Assembly: GCA_017618355.1 (NCBI GenBank)
Contig: JAFZUL010000101.1
Location: 1 to 48,838 of the forward strand
Origin: Muribaculaceae bacterium
GTDB taxonomy: Bacteria > Bacteroidota > Bacteroidia > Bacteroidales > Muribaculaceae
Length of the DNA: 48,838 nt
Direction of reading: 5' to 3'
Shown here: piece after piece, positions 45,091 through 48,838 of the stretch
Layout: each line of letters begins with the position of its first letter
How positions within the stretch are numbered: position 1 is the first letter of the stretch
Notes under the pieces: model-generated
Databases searched by the model: none
Told to the model about the DNA's origin: nothing
The model's input: only the letters and a program-made list of their open reading frames with translations
Program-made: the position numbers and the translations under genes

Positions 45091-46182
45091 CTATTTCTCA
45101 AAAAGTTTGTCAATTTGCACTCTCAAGTGTGGCGCAAGCGGTGGAATGCTATGTGCTTTCTCATAGCGCAACAGGTCCTCATAACTCTTATCCACATCGT
45201 TGTCTTTGCGGGTCTGCTTGAATTCTTTCTTGTCGATATACGCCGTCTCGGTGGCAAACGACTCTATGATAAGGATGTATTTCTTCTTCGTGCGTTTGAA
45301 TACACCTATGTCGAGCGATTGCTGCATCACGAAATCTCCTATTGACGAATGGCCATTCTCATCCATGCGGTAGATCTCAAAATAACTATGCTCACTATTT
45401 TGCTCCTGGACATCAAGCTCGGCTTGCTTTTTCTCCTTCTTTTTCTCATTCGTCTCATTGGCTATGTTAAGACGCTTGAAAAAGAGCCATTCGTTGAACG
45501 AAACAGTGCGTGTGCTGCTCTCCTTGTCCTCATTGATATATCCTAGCACCGACTCTGAATCGCTAATCACTTGCCTGCCTGTGGAGTCGGTGGCAACACT
45601 CACTTTAGCCCAGTTTCCTTGATTGCTGTTCACCTTTTGATAGATTGACTTGTTTTGCAACTTGCATCGGTTTTTTATCATGTGTCCTGCAATTGAATTG
45701 AGAGCGAATTTAAGGATTCCGCTATTGGCTGCCGAGATGCTTTTTTCCTTGATGTCTATTTTTTCCTTTGCGAACTCATAGGTGTTGTCAATAACTCCAG
45801 CCCTATAATAGAGGGGACCTTCTTCATCGATATAAGTAACGCGATAGTAGGTTTGCACATACAGCAATTCTTTGGGTTTGACGACCACATCAGGAAGCGT
45901 AAACTCGGCATCTTCCATCCTGACCACGCCATCAACCACCTCGGCAAGATTAACCGTGAGCGGCTTATAAGCCACTTGCGACAAGCACAAGACAGTATTC
46001 TCTGTAGTATTCTCAAAAACACCATTGATGTCTGTAGTCCCGATCAATTTGCCATCCTCGGTTGTCACAGCAGCGTATGGCACGGGGTCACCATCGGCAT
46101 CAATCACAAGAATACGTTGCGCCTTCATTGACACAAGTGACAATAATACCATTAAAAAGGTAAAAAATAATTTCTTAAGCAT
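45091..46182 (-). CDS. Carboxypeptidase-regulatory-like secreted protein, first gene of cassette copy 1 (intact)
   Basis: A 363-residue protein. A signal peptide (MLKKLFFTFLMVLLSLVSMKA) is followed by a carboxypeptidase-regulatory-like beta-sandwich at about 22-95 (RILVIDADGDPVPYAAVTTE; GTTDINGVFENTTENTVLCL; PLTVNLAEVVDGVVRMEDAE). The rest, about 100-363, has no family I know: LLYVQTYYRVTYIDEEGPLY, a Lys/Glu-rich charged part (NETNEKKKEKKQAELDVQEQ) and an ending with SIPPLAPHLRVQIDKLFEK. The first domain usually serves as an extracellular beta-sandwich on TonB-dependent or secreted proteins, but no plug or barrel follows here. It lies 28 bases after the outer-membrane factor gene, so it could be transcribed from the RND operon. 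Confidence 0.8.
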   Translation of the reverse strand: MLKKLFFTFLMVLLSLVSMKAQRILVIDADGDPVPYAAVTTEDGKLIGTTDINGVFENTTENTVLCLSQVAYKPLTVNLAEVVDGVVRMEDAEFTLPDVVVKPKELLYVQTYYRVTYIDEEGPLYYRAGVIDNTYEFAKEKIDIKEKSISAANSGILKFALNSIAGHMIKNRCKLQNKSIYQKVNSNQGNWAKVSVATDSTGRQVISDSESVLGYINEDKESSTRTVSFNEWLFFKRLNIANETNEKKKEKKQAELDVQEQNSEHSYFEIYRMDENGHSSIGDFVMQQSLDIGVFKRTKKKYILIIESFATETAYIDKKEFKQTRKDNDVDKSYEDLLRYEKAHSIPPLAPHLRVQIDKLFEK

Positions 46183-46210
46183 AATTATGTGTTTTTATTT
46201 CAATTGATAT

Positions 46211-47587
46211 TTATCGTGTTGCTCCACCAAGGGCGATATAGAGCGCGATGATAGCTCTTGCTGCATCATACATGTTAGCAGCTTCATTGATTTGGGCGCT
46301 GAGAAGGGTCTCTTGTGCCGTCAGCACCTCAAGATAGTTGGCCTTGCCGTTGTCCATCAGCTCGTGAGTGCCATTGTAAGCATCGTGGAGCACTTCAACT
46401 TGGCGGTGATAGTAGCCATATTTCTCACTTGCCGCTTGGCAGTCGGCAATTGCCTCGTTCACCTGGTTTCCTGCATCGATGACAGTTTGCACATACTTGT
46501 TGCGAAGGTTCTCCTGGTTGAGTTTCGCTATTTCCAGGTTGCCTTTCAGCTGACCACGTGCGAAGACGGGCTGAGCTATTGAGGCAACGATGCTGCTCAA
46601 TATCTTACCGGGGTTGATGACTGCCCCGCCTGCGCTGTTGGTCCACCCGAGTGTTCCCGACAGCGAGAGTCCCGGATAGAATGCCGAGCGTGCGGTCTGC
46701 ATATTGTAGAATGCCTCTTCCATGGCATAATCGGCGAGACGTATGTCGGGACGATGCATCAGCATCTGTGCCGATATACCCTCGTTGACCAATTTCGGCA
46801 TAGAGAAACTTCCCCATCGTGTACGGTCTATGTGCTGTGGAGGGATGGCCAATATTCGGCAGATGGCATTTTCCACACCGCGTATATTACGCTTCACATC
46901 TACAATCTGTGTCTTCACGCTTAGGCACGACGACTCCAGCTGATTGACGGCGGTAGAATAAATCTTGCCGTTCTCCCACAGCACCTTTTCGGCCTCCAAT
47001 GAGACAGCCCACAGGCTATCGGTCTGAGTGAGAATTCCTAACTGCATATCTAGTAATTGCAACAAGCAATACTGCTGTGCCACAGTTGATATAAGATTAG
47101 CGCGTATTGCCTCCTCACGAGTCTGAGTTTGAAGGAGCACGGCATTGGCGGCGCGCTTTTTATTGGTGTAAGACCCCAACGAGCCCATGTCCCAACTTGC
47201 CTGCAGCGGCACATTGTAAGTCTTTGACGTGTTGCTGTTGAAATTGGCGATAGTTCCCGATGGCGAGAAAAAGAGCGAAGGCAGAATCGACTTCTTCGCC
47301 ATCTGCAACGATGTCTCGCTCTGCTCGATAGCGATGCGTGCCGAGTTGAGGTCGGTGTTGCGCACCAAAGCCGAGTCGATGAGGCGTTGCAACAGCGGGT
47401 CAGTGAAGAACTCCCGCCATGAGAGTGGAGCGGGCGCATCTCCGTTTAATATCCCATCAACACCTATTACATCGGCAGGTATCTGAGTGTTTGGCTCATA
47501 TTTGTCATACAAGCTTTTAAACGAGCTACAACTAGTAGCCATTATGTACAATACGCCTATACTTAATATGACTGTTATCTTTTTCAT
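46211..47587 (-). CDS. RND efflux outer membrane lipoprotein (OprM/NodT type)
   Basis: I choose the ATG at 47587 (458 residues) because it opens a lipoprotein signal (MKKITVILSIGVLYIMATSC). Family features: WREFFTDPLLQRLIDSALVR near the start, then PLQASWDMGSLGSYTNKKRA, RTRWGSFSMPKLVNEGISAQ, LMHRPDIRLADYAMEEAFYN and FYPGLSLSGTLGWTN, all typical of the OprM/NodT family. It forms the exit duct of the RND pump encoded just before it; the pump stop and this ATG are separated by one base. Downstream are the duplicated two-gene cassettes. Confidence 0.95.
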   Translation of the reverse strand: MKKITVILSIGVLYIMATSCSSFKSLYDKYEPNTQIPADVIGVDGILNGDAPAPLSWREFFTDPLLQRLIDSALVRNTDLNSARIAIEQSETSLQMAKKSILPSLFFSPSGTIANFNSNTSKTYNVPLQASWDMGSLGSYTNKKRAANAVLLQTQTREEAIRANLISTVAQQYCLLQLLDMQLGILTQTDSLWAVSLEAEKVLWENGKIYSTAVNQLESSCLSVKTQIVDVKRNIRGVENAICRILAIPPQHIDRTRWGSFSMPKLVNEGISAQMLMHRPDIRLADYAMEEAFYNMQTARSAFYPGLSLSGTLGWTNSAGGAVINPGKILSSIVASIAQPVFARGQLKGNLEIAKLNQENLRNKYVQTVIDAGNQVNEAIADCQAASEKYGYYHRQVEVLHDAYNGTHELMDNGKANYLEVLTAQETLLSAQINEAANMYDAARAIIALYIALGGATR

Positions 47588-47588
47588 T

Positions 47589-48838
47589 TTATTTTTCAGT
47601 TGTTTTCTCGTTTTCAATAATTTCTTTAGCCTCTGCAACATCGGCCTTTGCTTCTTCGACTTGTTCTTTCACTGCCTCAACGGTTTCTTTCTGACCCTCA
47701 ACTGATTGAGTCGCAGGCCCAACGGTTTCCACCACATCTTTTCCTTGGAATCTTTCATGAAGCTTCTGGAACACGATGAAGAAGGCAGGTACTACGAAAA
47801 GAAGAGCAAGAGTGCCCACTGCCATACCTGCGGTGACGCCGAGGGCAAGAACACGGTTACCGTTAGCACCGGCACCTCCAGCGATGATGAGCGGAATCAT
47901 ACCAGCAATCATGGTAACAACTGTCATCAAGATTGGACGCAGACGTTCCTCGCAGGCAGCGAAGGCTGCATCGCGGATGCTCAGACCTTGAGCACGACGC
48001 TCAGAGGCGAACTCGGTGATAAGGATGGCAGTCTTTGCCAACAGACCTATAAGCATAATCACACCCGTCTGCAGATAAATGTTATTCTCCATGCCTGGCA
48101 GGTGAAGCAGCGACACGAGCCAAACTGCGCCAAATGAGCCCATCAATCCGAAAGGCACGCTGAGCAGCACAGCCCAAGGCGTGAACCACGAGTTATAGAG
48201 CGAAGCCAGGATGAGATAAATGAGGATGGCGCAGATAACGTAGATGAGGGCGGTGGCGTTAGAGCCCGAAGCCTCCTCCACCTCACGCGACATGCCGCCA
48301 TACTCATAACTGTAGCCATTAGGCATCTCCTCCTTAAACACCTCGGCGATAGCCTTGTGGGCATCGTCCTCGGAGTATCCGCTGGCGGTCATAACGCCGC
48401 ATGTGATACTCTGGAACAGGTTGAAGTGGTCAACCGATGCCGAACCTACAACCTCCTTCAGCGTCACGAACTCCGAGATGGGTGCCATCTTGCCCCCTTG
48501 AACGCGCACAAAGATGTTATTGAGCGACGATGGGTCAAGGCGATACTCGGGTGAGGCATTGGCAATGATGCGGTACACTTTACCAAACTGATTGAAGTTG
48601 CCAACATAAGAGCCGCCACAGTAAGAGCCAAGCGTGCGAAGCACTGTTGCCGGCGTCACGCCAGCGCGGTCGCACTGCGTAGCATCAACGTCAACCTGAT
48701 ATTTCGGAAAACGCTCGGAGTAGGTTGACATCGCCATCATAATCTCAGGACGCTCATTGAGCTTCTCGAGGAACTTGGTAGCATCGATATTAAACTCCGA
48801 CATGGGGCGGTCCTGCATATCTTGCAACACAAGGTTCA
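47589..48838 (-). CDS. RND family efflux pump inner-membrane transporter (HAE1/AcrB type), 5' end outside the window
   Basis: Only the last 416 or so codons are present; the frame runs off the window edge at 48838 (NLVLQDMQDRPMSEF is the first readable part). The pore-domain segment GVTPATVLRTLGSYCGGSYV is followed by the second set of membrane helices, with ALIYVICAILIYLILASLYN, SVPFGLMGSFGAVWLVSLLH, ENNIYLQTGVIMLIGLLAKT, EERLRPILMTVVTMIAGMIP and LGVTAGMAVGTLALLFVVPA, all as in AcrB-type pumps. A C-terminal tail of about 60 residues rich in Glu, Lys and Val (ATQSVEGQKETVEAVKEQVE) is longer than in AcrB. The pump removes hydrophobic or amphiphilic compounds. Confidence 0.95.
   Translation of the reverse strand, partial: NLVLQDMQDRPMSEFNIDATKFLEKLNERPEIMMAMSTYSERFPKYQVDVDATQCDRAGVTPATVLRTLGSYCGGSYVGNFNQFGKVYRIIANASPEYRLDPSSLNNIFVRVQGGKMAPISEFVTLKEVVGSASVDHFNLFQSITCGVMTASGYSEDDAHKAIAEVFKEEMPNGYSYEYGGMSREVEEASGSNATALIYVICAILIYLILASLYNSWFTPWAVLLSVPFGLMGSFGAVWLVSLLHLPGMENNIYLQTGVIMLIGLLAKTAILITEFASERRAQGLSIRDAAFAACEERLRPILMTVVTMIAGMIPLIIAGGAGANGNRVLALGVTAGMAVGTLALLFVVPAFFIVFQKLHERFQGKDVVETVGPATQSVEGQKETVEAVKEQVEEAKADVAEAKEIIENEKTTEK

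Noticed and set aside
1..48838. CRISPR array, prophage, insertion sequence, rRNA or tRNA genes
   Set aside because: No regular spacer-repeat pattern, transposase, phage structural gene or tRNA-like cloverleaf was recognised on either strand. The GCATT repeats have no regular spacers.

Overview
The window reads as chromosomal DNA from an anaerobic, gut-type member of the order Bacteroidales (phylum Bacteroidota). The evidence is a SusC/SusD outer-membrane pair, a frdCAB fumarate reductase operon of the Bacteroides type, a long SecA with a zinc-binding tail, many DUF families typical of Bacteroidales (DUF4105, DUF3298, DUF3078, DUF4421, DUF2027-Smr), type IX secretion-like C-terminal tails, and repeated matches to the Bacteroidota promoter -7 element TAnnTTTG in front of genes that lack strong Shine-Dalgarno sites. 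Prevotellaceae and Muribaculaceae both fit; I cannot separate them by reading alone. No rRNA, tRNA, CRISPR array, transposase or phage gene was seen.

Layout. 1-8,230: a small secreted protein, secA, a DUF4105 membrane protein, then a two-gene unit of a DUF3298 protein and an ATP-grasp-like protein. 8,373-11,822: a very large secreted protein with divergent InlB-type repeats and a sorting tail. 12,130-16,115: frdC-frdA-[four-helix-bundle gene]-frdB, with a small IVP-type gene inserted into the operon. 16,302-21,664: a phosphodiester-glycosidase-like lipoprotein, a DUF6440 protein and a SusC/SusD pair. 21,830-26,531: a tandem pair of secreted paralogues, a DUF2027-Smr protein, an SH3 protein and class I fumarase. 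26,796-30,927: small secreted proteins, a CHASE2 membrane protein with an overlapping partner, and a DUF3078 outer-membrane protein. 31,027-34,097: two tandem CotH-kinase-like secreted proteins, each ending in a dockerin-like module. 34,206-39,364: a TolC/HlyD/ABC-2/ABC-2 export operon without an ATPase gene. 39,428-41,603: DUF4421 protein and outer membrane phospholipase A. 41,635-46,182: a tandemly duplicated two-gene cassette (carboxypeptidase-regulatory-like protein plus propeller-like lipoprotein), one copy frameshifted. 46,211-48,838: outer-membrane factor and the C-terminal part of an RND pump cut by the window edge.

How the genes work together. Fumarase and fumarate reductase, about 9 kb apart, supply the last two steps of the reductive succinate branch used for anaerobic respiration. 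Most of the rest is envelope biology: export (SecA, two efflux systems), glycan or nutrient uptake (SusCD), outer-membrane maintenance (PldA) and many secreted proteins of unknown role. The least understood parts are the duplicated cassette behind the RND pump, the CotH-dockerin pair, and the CHASE2 pair. Short dispersed repeats (GCATT-rich runs with a GCGCAGCCCAATT core) and clusters of iterated oligonucleotides mark several intergenic regions.
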